Assembly: GCA_944393505.1 (NCBI GenBank)
Contig: CALYAK010000003.1
Location: 1 to 64,000 of the forward strand
Source: an uncultured Clostridia bacterium
Lineage (GTDB): Bacteria > Bacillota > Clostridia > TANB77 > CAG-508
Direction: 5' to 3'
Length of the DNA: 64,000 nucleotides
Part shown: piece by piece, positions 16,742 through 26,064 of the stretch
How the letters are laid out: each line of letters begins with the position of its first letter
How positions within the stretch are numbered: the first letter of the stretch is position 1
Position numbers and translations under genes: made by a program
The notes under the pieces: generated by a model
Told to the model about the DNA's origin: nothing
The model's input: the letters and a program-made list of their open reading frames with translations, nothing else
Databases searched by the model: none

Positions 16742-18505
16742 TTGTTTTCAAAACAACGACTATATGAAGGAGAAAATTTAACCGATTTTCGAGAATTAAT
16801 CGAACGCTATCATGAGCGATATGCTCAAAAAACAGCATTCCGCTTTAAAAAATCACCAAAAGATACCCAGATCATCTCCATTTCTTATGAAGATTTTTAT
16901 CAAGATATCCGCTCCCTTGCCACTTCCCTTTTAGAACTTGGTCTTCGTAAGAAAAGAATTGCGATCATCGCACCGAACCGTTATGAGTGGTGTACCAGTT
17001 ATTTAGCAATAACCGCTTCGGATATTGTCGTAGTTCCTTTTGATAAGGCATTACCGGAAAATGAATTGATTCAGTTGCTCGAAAGAAGTAAAGCAGATGC
17101 GATCTTTTTTGATCATCAATATCTTTCCATTTTCACTCGATCTGATTTTCCAAAGTCTCTTCCTCTTCAAAATTTAATCTGTATGGATCCTTTATCCAAA
17201 GAAGAAAAAGAAACTCTTTCTGATTATCAGGTACATTCTTATCAAGATTTAATTCAAAATGGTAAGATGAGTCTTGAAAGAGGAAGTACGGAATATGATT
17301 CTGTTTCGATTGATCCAGATCAAATGTCCATTATGCTCTTTACTTCGGGTACCACTTCGATTTCAAAAGCAGTTATGCTTTCACAACATAATATTTGTGC
17401 AGATATCTACGCACTGAGTCAAATGGCAAAAGTAACGCAAGAAGATACTTTCTTATCATTTTTACCACTTCATCATACGTTTGAATCTTCTTGTACTTTT
17501 CTTTATGGTTCTTCTTGTGGAATTACCATCGCATTTTGTGATGGAATCCGCTATGCGGCTCAAAATTTAAAAGAATATGAAGTTACCGGATTTGTTTGTG
17601 TACCATTGATGCTTGAAGCGATTTACAAAAAGATTCAAAAAGGAATTGAAGAACAGAAGAAAACGAAATTGATTCATTTTGCTCGAAAGCTTTCTCGTTT
17701 CTTGCTTTTCTTCCATATTGATATTCGAAGAAAACTATTCAAACAAATTTTAGATCAACTTGGTGGCAAATTACGTATTTTAATTGCTGGTGGTGCCCCG
17801 ATGAATCCAGAAGTAATTGACGGTTACCTAAGTTTTGGTATCAATCTATTACAGGGATATGGATTAACCGAAACCTCTCCTGTTTTAGCAGGTGAAAATG
17901 ATCAATATAAACGACTAGGATCTGTTGGATTTCCTCTTCCAGGAATCGAAATTGCCATTGACAATCCAGACCCAGAAACTGGTGTTGGTGAAATCAAAGC
18001 AAAAGGTCCAACCATTATGCTAGGCTATTATAAAAATGAAGAAGCAACCAAATCTGCTCTTCGTGATGGTTGGTTCTATACGGGAGACCTTGGCTATATT
18101 GATCAAGATGATTTCTTGTTCGTAACTGGTCGAAAAAAAGATGTGATTGTTTTAAAAAATGGTAAGAATATTTATCCAGAAGAATTAGAAATCTTGATCA
18201 ACCAATTGCCTTTTGTTGAAGAAAGTTTTGTGTTTGGTCAAAAACAAGAAGATGATGATTACAAACTTTATGCTGAAATTGTTTATTCAGAAAAAACAAT
18301 GCAAGAGTTATACCCAAATTTAAAAGTAGAAGAATATGAAGATTTTATCTGGAAAGAAGTAAAAGAAAAAGTAAATCATACAATGCCAGCTTACAAAGCA
18401 ATTCGCAAAGTTTTGATCACGACAGAACCACTAATCAAAACAACAACGCAAAAAGTAAAAAGACATGAAGAATTAAAGAAGGTAGAAAAACAGTTTAAAC
18501 TATAA
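16742..18505 (+). CDS. second long-chain acyl-CoA synthetase-like AMP-dependent ligase
   Basis: This 587-aa protein is a paralogue of the preceding gene, sharing RLYEG, LFTSGTT, GYGLTETSPV, TGDLGYI and GRKKDVIVL. Its P-loop reads TSGTTSISKAVMLS, where the usual TG-x-PKG has become TSISKA. Other catalytic motifs, including the Lys of TTTQKVKRHEE, are kept, so it is probably active. The start is TTG with AGAAGG upstream and aligns with the paralogue's N-terminus. It has its own promoter and a leader hairpin, so the two copies can be regulated separately. Confidence 0.88.
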   Translation: MFSKQRLYEGENLTDFRELIERYHERYAQKTAFRFKKSPKDTQIISISYEDFYQDIRSLATSLLELGLRKKRIAIIAPNRYEWCTSYLAITASDIVVVPFDKALPENELIQLLERSKADAIFFDHQYLSIFTRSDFPKSLPLQNLICMDPLSKEEKETLSDYQVHSYQDLIQNGKMSLERGSTEYDSVSIDPDQMSIMLFTSGTTSISKAVMLSQHNICADIYALSQMAKVTQEDTFLSFLPLHHTFESSCTFLYGSSCGITIAFCDGIRYAAQNLKEYEVTGFVCVPLMLEAIYKKIQKGIEEQKKTKLIHFARKLSRFLLFFHIDIRRKLFKQILDQLGGKLRILIAGGAPMNPEVIDGYLSFGINLLQGYGLTETSPVLAGENDQYKRLGSVGFPLPGIEIAIDNPDPETGVGEIKAKGPTIMLGYYKNEEATKSALRDGWFYTGDLGYIDQDDFLFVTGRKKDVIVLKNGKNIYPEELEILINQLPFVEESFVFGQKQEDDDYKLYAEIVYSEKTMQELYPNLKVEEYEDFIWKEVKEKVNHTMPAYKAIRKVLITTEPLIKTTTQKVKRHEELKKVEKQFKL

Positions 18506-18540
18506 CTAAAAAACAAACCAAAAAACTTCCAACTTATTTA

Positions 18541-18582
18541 AAAAGAAATCATCTAGGAAAAGTTCCCAGATGATTTCTTTTT
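18541..18582. terminator. bidirectional terminator
   Basis: A stem of 13 bp plus an inner extension (18542-18554 with 18568-18580) has T-runs on both strands. It separates the convergent acyl-CoA synthetase gene and the Rpn-like gene. Confidence 0.85.
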
Positions 18583-19412
18583 TATTCTAATTTTTTCAAT
18601 TCTTCTTCGGTTAGTCCTGTTAATTTTGCAATTAAATGTATCTCCATCTTCTCTTGTAACATTTTCTTTGCGATTTCTTCTGCCTTCTTTTTTTCTCCTT
18701 CCCTTCTTCCCATTCCTTTTAAAGATGCTTCATCATGAAGTGCTTTTTCCCTCCACCATGCGATCCTTTGCATTTCTTCCTCTTCACTCATTTGATTTAG
18801 TTTTTTATTTGCTTCTTGTAATTCTTCATTCTCTTTCATTGCCTCTCTCACCCTTTCTGATTTTGGGTTATCGATGAAAAACAGCCAATCTAACAGCTCA
18901 TCGTCCTCATTCTCTTTCCCCTTGATTTTGTTTAATTCTAGTATATGAATTTCTAACTTATCTGTCAAAATCTTTTTTCTTCCTTTTTCCTCAATTATCT
19001 TCCATTCTGTATGATATCCTAACTCTTCGAACCCTTTTAGTTCAAATTCTGTAATTAAAACTACAATTGTTCTTTCTAACCCTACATATTCCTCTCCTTC
19101 TTGGATTCCTCGAGTATATAGCCTAGCCCAATAATATAAAAGTCTTTCTAAAATATCTTCTCTTTTTGCTACCTGCATCTCAAGATTGATCTTCTCACTT
19201 TCATTAAACTCCACTAATACATCTAATACGCCTAACTTCCCATGAACTGTTTCTCTTCTTAAAATGGGATTTTTACTTAAATCTACCTTCTCAATTTTTT
19301 CTCCCAAGATTTTCTCAACAAATCGTTTTGTAATCTTTTCACTACCTAATTCTCCAAATAGCCTTTGAAATACGACATCTAATTTTGGAGATAACAATTT
19401 TGTTTCAGACAT
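18582..19412 (-). CDS. Rpn-family PD-(D/E)XK nuclease / transposase-like protein
   Basis: The 276-aa protein starts KLLSPKLDVVFQRLFG and carries the PD-(D/E)XK core LGVLDVLVEFNES followed by INLEMQVA, as in the recombination-promoting nuclease (Rpn, formerly PDDEXK_2 transposase) family. The C-terminal half is a charged coiled coil ending MEIHLIAKLTGLTEEELKKLE, the tail repeated in many Rpn proteins. RBS AAAGGGTG precedes the ATG. These genes are often present in several copies and associated with horizontal transfer, but I see no insertion-sequence ends here. Confidence 0.9.
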   Translation of the reverse strand: MSETKLLSPKLDVVFQRLFGELGSEKITKRFVEKILGEKIEKVDLSKNPILRRETVHGKLGVLDVLVEFNESEKINLEMQVAKREDILERLLYYWARLYTRGIQEGEEYVGLERTIVVLITEFELKGFEELGYHTEWKIIEEKGRKKILTDKLEIHILELNKIKGKENEDDELLDWLFFIDNPKSERVREAMKENEELQEANKKLNQMSEEEEMQRIAWWREKALHDEASLKGMGRREGEKKKAEEIAKKMLQEKMEIHLIAKLTGLTEEELKKLE

Positions 19413-19595
19413 AACGTCACCCTTTCCTGTTTTTAGGCATGAAAAATATACCTTTCTACAAGACCATTTTTTACTTTATTTCATTTCTTTTTTCCTATTG
19501 AATTTACATTGACATCAATTTTGAATAAAATTCTTTGAACAAATTTCTCTTGAATTAATTTTTTCGAAAGAAAAGCTATTTTTCATAGCCAACAT

Positions 19596-19625
19596 TATCT
19601 AATCATATTCTTCACTATCTGTCAA
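19596..19625 (-). promoter_or_regulatory. probable promoter of the Rpn-like gene
   Basis: TTGACA (19620-19625) and TAGATA (19596-19601) are 18 nt apart on the minus strand. This leaves a leader of about 175 nt with only a short hairpin near 19575-19590; I recognise no riboswitch. The rest of 19413-19718 holds only this and the upstream terminator. Confidence 0.55.
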
Positions 19626-19657
19626 TATTTTCCAACAAAATATAAAAATAAACAACA

Positions 19658-19699
19658 TAAAAAGAAGAGAGAAATATTAAGGCAGCACTTCTCTCTTCT
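19658..19699 (-). terminator. terminator of the surface-protein gene
   Basis: An 11-bp stem (19663-19673 with 19689-19699) followed by TTTTTATG on the minus strand lies 20 nt after the stop codon at 19719. Confidence 0.75.
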
Positions 19700-19916
19700 C
19701 TATTCTATTTCTAAGGATTTATTCTACCAAGGTAATTCTTGCATAACCCGACCCTGATTTTGTATAGTTGGCTGTTGCTGTCGAAGAAACATTATTGGTC
19801 GATACAGTCTTCGTTGTTGCTGATGTTGATGTTAGAGTTGAAGAATAAATATACATAGATCCGTTAGTAACACCTGTTCCTAAATATCCAGATCCACCAG
19901 CACCAGAAGCATAGTC

Positions 19917-19920
19917 TCCG
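19917..19920 (-). other. +1 frameshift site CGG-A in the surface-protein gene
   Basis: The zero-frame codons are GGA GGT CGG AGA. The restored frame skips one base and reads GGA GAC TAT GCT, keeping a Gly-rich domain intact. The zero frame ends 19 codons later. Confidence 0.8.
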
Positions 19921-20799
19921 ACCTCCTCCTCCATAAAGTCCTCCACCACCGCCTCCTCCTGCTCTATAACCATATCCGCCCTGTCCAAAACTGCCATTGC
20001 TGTTAGACCAAGAATTACCACCATGTGTTGACTTGTTTCCTCCTGCTGATTGAGTTCCTCCTTGAGCATAGTATGCTGAACCATAAGAAATATATCCAGT
20101 ATCTCCAATATAACCTCCTCCGTCGCCTCCTCTAATTAACCCACCATTTGACCAGTCTCCAGCACTACCACCGCCTCCTCCTGCAACCAAAAGAATATTG
20201 CTTTTATATGATGAAAGTGCTGATAATGTTCCACTCCTTGTAGCTATATGAGTAGCTCCACCTCCCGCCCCATAATTTCCATTAGCACTCGTTACACCTC
20301 CACCACCATTATATCCTCCTGTTGTTCCTGATCCTTGTCCTCCCACAACGACATATAATGTCGTTCCACTAGTTAAAGAAATTGTTCCTACAGAATATCC
20401 TCCATATCCAGAATATGATGTATTTCCTCCACCTTGAGCCCCCCATACTTCTAGCTTGTATTTTCCGTCCGCTAAAGTGATTGATTGTACATTTCCTGTA
20501 TATGCAAAATTCTTTGTTCCTGCTGTTGTTGTTGTTAATGATTTTTCTGCACTTACATTTCCTGCTTTATCTTTCACAGTTACTTTGAAAGTATAACTTG
20601 TTAATCCACTTAATCCTGTATATTGATATGTATTGGATGCACTTGTTCCTTTACTTGCACTTGCTTGATAATATTGATACGTACTACTTGTTGTTCCTAT
20701 TCCACTTGTTCCATCACTTGCACTAACACTTACATTAATTGTTGATCCTGTTCTTGCTGTTCTTGTAAAACTACTTATCGTTGGTGCTACGGTATCTCT

Positions 20800-22650
20800 T
20801 GTAAAGACTAGGTTACTACTTGTCGTTTTTCTTCCTGATTTGTCATAGGCATATGCTGTAACGGTCCACTTTCCATCTGCTGTTATCGTAAATGTTCCAT
20901 TGTTTGCTATCTCTGTTTCTCCTATGTTTACTACTTGATTTGTTGTTACACTTTGTCCTGCTATTGTTCCATTTCCTTTGGCTGTTCCTGTTATGGTGTA
21001 GGTTATCTTTTTGAAGGATGTTACATCACTTCCACTAATTCGTACTGTCACATTACTTCTGTAATAACTTGCTTCTCCTTGCGTTCCAGAAGATACTGTT
21101 GCACTTGCTGTTGGATTTACCATATCTCTTGTGACAACAATTCCTTCTGCTATCTCTGATTTTCTTCCTGCTTTATCATACGTATATCCTTTTACTGTCC
21201 ACCTTCCATCTGCTGCGATTACAAATGTTCCATTGTTGGCGATATCTGTTTCAGTAACGTTTACTTGTTGTCCACTTGTGATACTTACTCCTCCTATTGT
21301 TCCATTTCCTGTTGCTGTTCCCGTTACTGTATACGTTGTTTTCTTGTAACACGTATCATCTTGACTACTTAGTCTTACCGTGATATCACTTCTATAATAC
21401 GTCTCTTCTCCCATTGTTCCACTTACTACTTCGATTACTGGTGGTTCTGGGGTTACTGTATCTCTTGTTACTTCTAATGTATTTGTTGTTACTCTTACAT
21501 TTTCTTTGTTATATGTATGTACTTTGATTGTCCAGTTTCCATCTGCTCGTATTTGAATTGTTTTCTCATTTGCCATCTCGATCTCATCTTCTGGTAACGA
21601 TACCCCTCGATCATAATACGTTCCATCCATGTTTCCTGCTCCTGTTGTTGTTCCTAAGATCTGATACGTTACTCTTGAGATATCTACGTTATTCTCATCT
21701 TGTCCTGTTAGACCTACATCTACATCACTTTGATAGTATTCTCTTGCTCCTTCTGTTCCTTTATCTCCTGCTGTCGCATTATTACTTACCCATACTGCTG
21801 GTCTTGAGATAACATCACTTGCTGTCATATTTCCTGCTTCATCTTTTACAATCATATACATATCATAGGTTTTATCTACTTCTAATCCGGTATACAAATA
21901 TGTTGTCTCTTGACTTAAGTTATCCGTATACGTCATATTTGGTGCTAATTTATGGCGGTATGTATATCTTCCTTCTGTCGCTAATCCTGATGCATAATCT
22001 TCTGCTGCCATGCTAATTCGGAATCCTTCTCCGATTACTTGCTCTCCTTTATACAGTGTTACAATTGGTCTGGATGCATCTCTTCTCACATTTAATGTTG
22101 GTGCTGTCGATAGTCTCATTCCTCCACTATCATACGTATATGCTACGATCGCAAAACTTCCATCAATGGCGATTCTAAAAGTGGTACCATTTGCAATATC
22201 TACTTCTCCGGTATCTACCTCTCCTGCTTGATATTCAGTATTTCCAATTGTTCCATTACTATATGCTGTTCCTCTTACTCGATATGTTACTCTTGAGGAT
22301 CCTGTATCCGTTCCTAATACACGAAGGGTGATATTACTCGTATACCACTCATTTTGTCCCATATTTCCACTGGCTACACTTACTGTTACTCCATTTCCTG
22401 CTGTTGATCCTGTTTCTCTCTTTAACCACATCACACTTGAGTTTGATTTTTTTCCTTGTAAATCATACGAATATGCTGTGATGGTATACTCTCCATCTTT
22501 GGTAAAGGTTAAAGTTCCACCATTTTCAATATCAATCTCTTTAATTAATCCACTTGGATATAGTTCGTTATTAATTTCATCTACTGTTGTTGTTAAGATA
22601 TATTTAATTCTTAATGTTTTATCCGTTGTTGCAATTTGGATGGTTACATC
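20800..22650 (-). repeat. tandem Ig-like repeat units of about 310 bp in the surface-protein gene
   Basis: Successive units share elements such as TGTTCCATT...GCTATCTCTGTTTC at the DNA level. At the protein level each unit has YYRS, TYTITGTA, GNGTI, ANNGTF and ADGKWTV. The units near 20810-21120 and 21130-21440 are the most alike; those further 5' are more divergent. Confidence 0.8.
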
Positions 22651-23077
22651 ACTTCGGAAAAAGCTTGCTGCAATTTCTTCTCCTTCTAGTACGGTAATGG
22701 TTGGAGGTACTGCATCTCCTCCAATCATACTTCCATCACTTCCACCGGTGTTCGTATTCGTTCCTCCTGTGTTACTACCACCTTGGTTTCCACTTCCTCC
22801 TGAACCACCGGATCCAGATTCTCCTCCTTCGGATGAACCTCCTGTATCAGTACCTGGGATAATTCCAATTCCGGTATATAACTGATTATCTCTTAGCTCA
22901 TTTTGAAGAGCTGCTAATTGCTGATTATCATATTCTGTTTCGTTCGTTATCATATTCTTCGTATCTTTTGCTTGAAAGATAATGCCATCTTCTCCAATAA
23001 CTGCATTTAGAGTGATTCCTGCTAAGATCACAAGTACAACGATTGTTACTAATCAAACAAAATTAACTGGTTATCTT

Positions 23078-23124
23078 AAGAAAAGAAGAATGGAATTAAA
23101 TATCAATTCCATTCTTCTTTTCTT
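23078..23124 (-). terminator. long perfect hairpin after the 57-aa gene
   Basis: A 20-bp perfect inverted repeat (23078-23097 with 23105-23124) with a 7-nt loop overlaps the stop codon of the 57-aa gene. Its 3' arm on the minus strand is T-rich. On the plus strand it is followed by TTTTT, so it could stop transcription in either direction. Confidence 0.65.
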
Positions 23125-23269
23125 TTTGTTCTGCTATTTGATTTGGTTGAAATATTACATAAACATTTTCTCCTGCTTCATATATTCTTTTTAACAAACA
23201 CTTTTCTCTAATTTCTTTTACTCCCCTTGCTTTTCTTTTTCCTCTTTTTTCTTTCGTTTTCTCTTTCAA
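23096..23269 (-). CDS. small basic protein of unknown function
   Basis: A 57-aa protein starts at TTG with AAGGAG well placed upstream. The first half is very Lys/Arg-rich (KEKTKEKRGKRKARG) and the second is mixed (EAGENVYVIFQPNQIAE). I recognise no domain. It has a near-consensus promoter, a leader with competing hairpins and a downstream hairpin, so it is likely expressed. A basic nucleic-acid-binding protein that could act on its own leader is only a guess. Confidence 0.6.
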   Translation of the reverse strand: MKEKTKEKRGKRKARGVKEIREKCLLKRIYEAGENVYVIFQPNQIAEQKEKKNGIDI

Positions 23270-23298
23270 ATTGATCTCCTTCCTTATTTTCAAAATTA

Positions 23299-23349
23299 AT
23301 AGAAAAAATGTGTAAACTCTTTTCTAGAATTTACACATTTTCGGATGTG
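23299..23349 (-). promoter_or_regulatory. attenuator-like leader of the 57-aa gene
   Basis: A terminator hairpin (23305-23316 with 23330-23341, 12 bp, then T-run on the minus strand) competes with a smaller hairpin made by CACAT (23345-23349) and ATGTG (23334-23338). The two share sequence, the layout of an attenuator. I do not recognise a known riboswitch class. Confidence 0.6.
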
Positions 23350-23360
23350 CGAACTTTTCA

Positions 23361-23389
23361 ATTATATCATTTCTATTTTTTGATTGCAA
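23361..23389 (-). promoter_or_regulatory. promoter of the 57-aa gene
   Basis: TTGCAA (23384-23389) and TATAAT (23361-23366) are 17 nt apart on the minus strand. Confidence 0.75.
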
Positions 23390-23435
23390 GTTTTTTCTTC
23401 TTTTTTGGAAAGTTGTTTTACAAATTAGTTAAATT

Positions 23436-25877
23436 TTAATCAATGCTAAATCCAATCTTTCCGCTTCTTCCCGCTAAGTTTTTCAAATTGTTTTCCGTAA
23501 TTTCGGAATCAATATCTTTTTCTGTCATACAAGTTAAATCCTCTTGGTTATATAGATTCTTTGTATTACGCGCATGTAATAATAGCGACTTCTCAAATAG
23601 GTTGATCATAAAGCGAGCATTTCCGAAATTTTCAACCTTCATTGCTTTTTGTACAACTGTTCTTACTTTTTGACTTGCTTTTTCATCCAAAGTAAGTCCT
23701 CTTTTTTCCACTGTTTTCTTGAAAATTTCCAATAATTGATCTTCTGTATAGTCTTTAAATTCAATATCATATCCTATTCTGGATAAAATACCTGGATTTA
23801 GTTTTACAAAGTTGTCCATTTCGTCTTTGTATCCAGCAAAAATCATAATGATTCGCCCTTTGTAATCTTCCATTGATTTAATTAAAGTTGAAATACATTC
23901 GGATGCATAGTCTGCCGATCCTCTTGAATTTGCTAGTGTATATGCCTCATCAATAAATAGGACACCATCTAAAGCTCTTTCTACAACACGATAAGTTTTT
24001 GGTGCTGTTTGTCCTAAATATTCCCCAATCAAATCCTTTGCTTCTACTTCAATTAATTTATTGGTATTGATATAGCCCAGTTGATAAAAGATATCTGCTA
24101 AAATTCTCGCCACAGTTGTTTTACCTGTTCCAGGATTTCCTTTAAATAGCATATGTAAATTAATATCCATCATATCTCTTTTTTCTAACTTTTTGTTAAA
24201 CTCCAATAAATCAATTAGATGGCTAATTTCTTCTTTAATATTTTCTAGTCCTGTTAATTCATTTAGATCTACTAAAATATCTTCAATCTTTCTCTTTCTC
24301 TCGTATTCTGGCAAAACATCTTTTCCAACAACTTCACTTAATTCGTTTTTCTTAAAATAGTTGAAGATGATTCGATTGGATAGATCATTGGCATATTCTT
24401 TACTTTTTAATGCACTTTCTGTATATGTCGTTGTAATATATTCCTTTAATTCTTTTTTGAAATCTTCGTCGATTTTCCCAAGCCTTTCGATATTTTTCAA
24501 AACAATCTCATAAACTTCATTTTCTTCTAAGTCTTTAAAATCAAAGCAAATATTAAACATGTGCTTCAATGATTGATTCTCGGATAAGATCTCTTGGATC
24601 GTTTCTTTTTTTCCGGATAAGACGGTTATGATATCACGAGAAGAATTTTCGATGGATTCTTCTAGTAAATTTAAAATACGATTTCGAAAATCTTCCTTTT
24701 CATGTCTTAGTAATCCAAAATCTGATATTAACAACATCCCTAAATTTGGTTCGATTGTATTTTGTGTGTTTGGATCGATCGCACGGAAGTAGTGTCTTTT
24801 GATACTTCGGTAATCACTAATGATCGTATTGGCCGATAAGTTAGTGATTCTTGAATTTGGCACATAGTTGTAATAGAAAATGACTCCATTGAGAAAAGAA
24901 GTCACTTCTTGAACAATGTTGTTATCCGTTGTATAAAGAATCATATTCAATGGTATTTTTAAATATTTTCTTCGATTCTTCATATTGTTTTGAATAAAAT
25001 TCACAAAGTTTTTTAATTGATTTTTCACTTCTTCGTTATATGGCATGTGATTAATCATATATCGTACATTTCGATAATAGTAAAGATCACGTTGTTCTTT
25101 CATTTTTTCTTCTTGTTTTGCAAAAAAGCTATAAATATCAATACCTTCTTTTTGGCAGAACCATAATACATAAGCAGCAAGTCGATAAGGTGATTGTGTA
25201 AAATAATCACTTTCTTGTTTTAGTTCTTCTAGAATTCTTTGTTTTTGGATGCAATCCTGTTTTTGGGCATTTTTGAAAATGTATGGTAAAAAGTCTTGTT
25301 CTTGAACCCCTTCAAAGTCTAAATAGGAAAATCGAATTTCATCTTCTGTTTCCGATTCTAGTACCACCCAATCATTCTTAATGAGAATTTCACTTGCTTT
25401 TAGAGCAATGTAGTCAATTTGCGTAATTGGTAATCCTTTGTTTATTTCTTGAATTTCGTGTTTTTCCTCCAAAATATGCTCCATCATTTCTTGAAATGGA
25501 ACTTTCTCTTTTTTCTCTAAATTCATTAAATTGGCAAGTACTTTGAAAGGACATTTTTCATCTTCTGCTAAATTACATCGACTGCACTTTTGTTTACTAT
25601 TTTCTTCTAAATTATCATAAAGTAAGATCCAATTAATTCGGTTATAGGACTTTTCAATATTGAATACCTGTGATAAAACAATTCTCCAAAAAGGATCTAA
25701 TTTTTGATTATCACAAAGTTTTGCAAATGAAAATTTTAATCGATTTTCTCCTTCATCTTGCTCTTCAATAGATAACATTCCAAATTGTGCATAAAATTTT
25801 AAGATCTGTTTACACGAAGGAGTCAAATTGGTTAATTGATATTTTTCTAAAATTTCATCGATTGATTTTTCTTCCAT
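23436..25877 (-). CDS. AAA+ ATPase of the CbbX/SpoVK type with a large N-terminal region
   Basis: The 813-aa protein has a C-terminal AAA+ module of the CbbX/SpoVK group: LTGLENIKEEI, Walker A FKGNPGTGKTTVARIL near residue 577, Walker B DGVLFIDEAYTL near 635, and an arginine-finger region PGILSRIGYDIEF. Residues about 270-500 look like a degenerate first AAA-like domain (VTSFLNGVIFYYN, LGMLLISDFGLL) without an intact Walker A. The N-terminal 270 residues contain a CSRCNLAEDEKCPF cysteine cluster. No transmembrane segment is visible. RBS AAAAAGGA precedes the ATG. The biological role is unknown. Confidence 0.85.
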   Translation of the reverse strand: MEEKSIDEILEKYQLTNLTPSCKQILKFYAQFGMLSIEEQDEGENRLKFSFAKLCDNQKLDPFWRIVLSQVFNIEKSYNRINWILLYDNLEENSKQKCSRCNLAEDEKCPFKVLANLMNLEKKEKVPFQEMMEHILEEKHEIQEINKGLPITQIDYIALKASEILIKNDWVVLESETEDEIRFSYLDFEGVQEQDFLPYIFKNAQKQDCIQKQRILEELKQESDYFTQSPYRLAAYVLWFCQKEGIDIYSFFAKQEEKMKEQRDLYYYRNVRYMINHMPYNEEVKNQLKNFVNFIQNNMKNRRKYLKIPLNMILYTTDNNIVQEVTSFLNGVIFYYNYVPNSRITNLSANTIISDYRSIKRHYFRAIDPNTQNTIEPNLGMLLISDFGLLRHEKEDFRNRILNLLEESIENSSRDIITVLSGKKETIQEILSENQSLKHMFNICFDFKDLEENEVYEIVLKNIERLGKIDEDFKKELKEYITTTYTESALKSKEYANDLSNRIIFNYFKKNELSEVVGKDVLPEYERKRKIEDILVDLNELTGLENIKEEISHLIDLLEFNKKLEKRDMMDINLHMLFKGNPGTGKTTVARILADIFYQLGYINTNKLIEVEAKDLIGEYLGQTAPKTYRVVERALDGVLFIDEAYTLANSRGSADYASECISTLIKSMEDYKGRIIMIFAGYKDEMDNFVKLNPGILSRIGYDIEFKDYTEDQLLEIFKKTVEKRGLTLDEKASQKVRTVVQKAMKVENFGNARFMINLFEKSLLLHARNTKNLYNQEDLTCMTEKDIDSEITENNLKNLAGRSGKIGFSID

Positions 25878-25928
25878 ATTTCATTTTCCTTTTTTCTACA
25901 AATTTCTACTTTTTTCTTTCTTCTTTTG

Positions 25929-25958
25929 ATTGTATCATAGAGGTTTTTAAAAGCACAA
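25929..25958 (-). promoter_or_regulatory. possible promoter of the AAA+ gene
   Basis: TTGTGC (25953-25958) and TACAAT (25929-25934) are 18 nt apart on the minus strand, about 50 nt before the start codon. Confidence 0.45.
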
Positions 25959-26019
25959 GACAAAAGCTTTCTTTTCTATAATTTTCCTCAATTCTCTTTT
26001 TTGAAAATTCTTCTTGAAA

Positions 26020-26058
26020 ACAAAAAAAGCATGATTCTTTTATCAATCATACTTTTTT
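26020..26058 (-). terminator. terminator of the yqfC...DUF3048 gene group
   Basis: A stem of about 14 bp (26022-26036 with 26045-26058, with a G-U pair on the minus strand) ends in a run of T and lies 7 nt after the DUF3048 stop codon. Confidence 0.75.
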
Positions 26059-26064
26059 CCTATC

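Larger units (their letters stand above)
19719..23031 (-). pseudogene. large repeat-containing, glycine-rich surface protein; 5' end decayed, +1 frameshift near the 3' end
   Basis: The 1103 residues readable here look like a cell-surface protein. The N-terminus resembles the hydrophobic part of a pilin-like anchor (ILAGITLNAVIGEDGIIFQAKD). A Gly/Ser linker follows, then four or more Ig-like repeats of about 105 aa with YYRSNVTVRIS and TVTAYAYDKSGRK elements, a fibronectin III-like domain and a glycine-rich C-terminal domain. CGG codon 1038, followed by A, needs a +1 shift to join the last 65 residues (DYASGAGGSGYLG onward). The 5' end is a problem: the hydrophobic helix continues upstream as VTIVVLV and then meets a TGA, with no ribosome site. 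So the gene is probably 5'-truncated, or has an unusual start. Confidence 0.7.

Noticed and set aside
19413-19655. Riboswitch or ncRNA in the long leader of the Rpn-like gene
   Set aside because: No conserved blocks of a known class and only a 5-bp hairpin could be seen.
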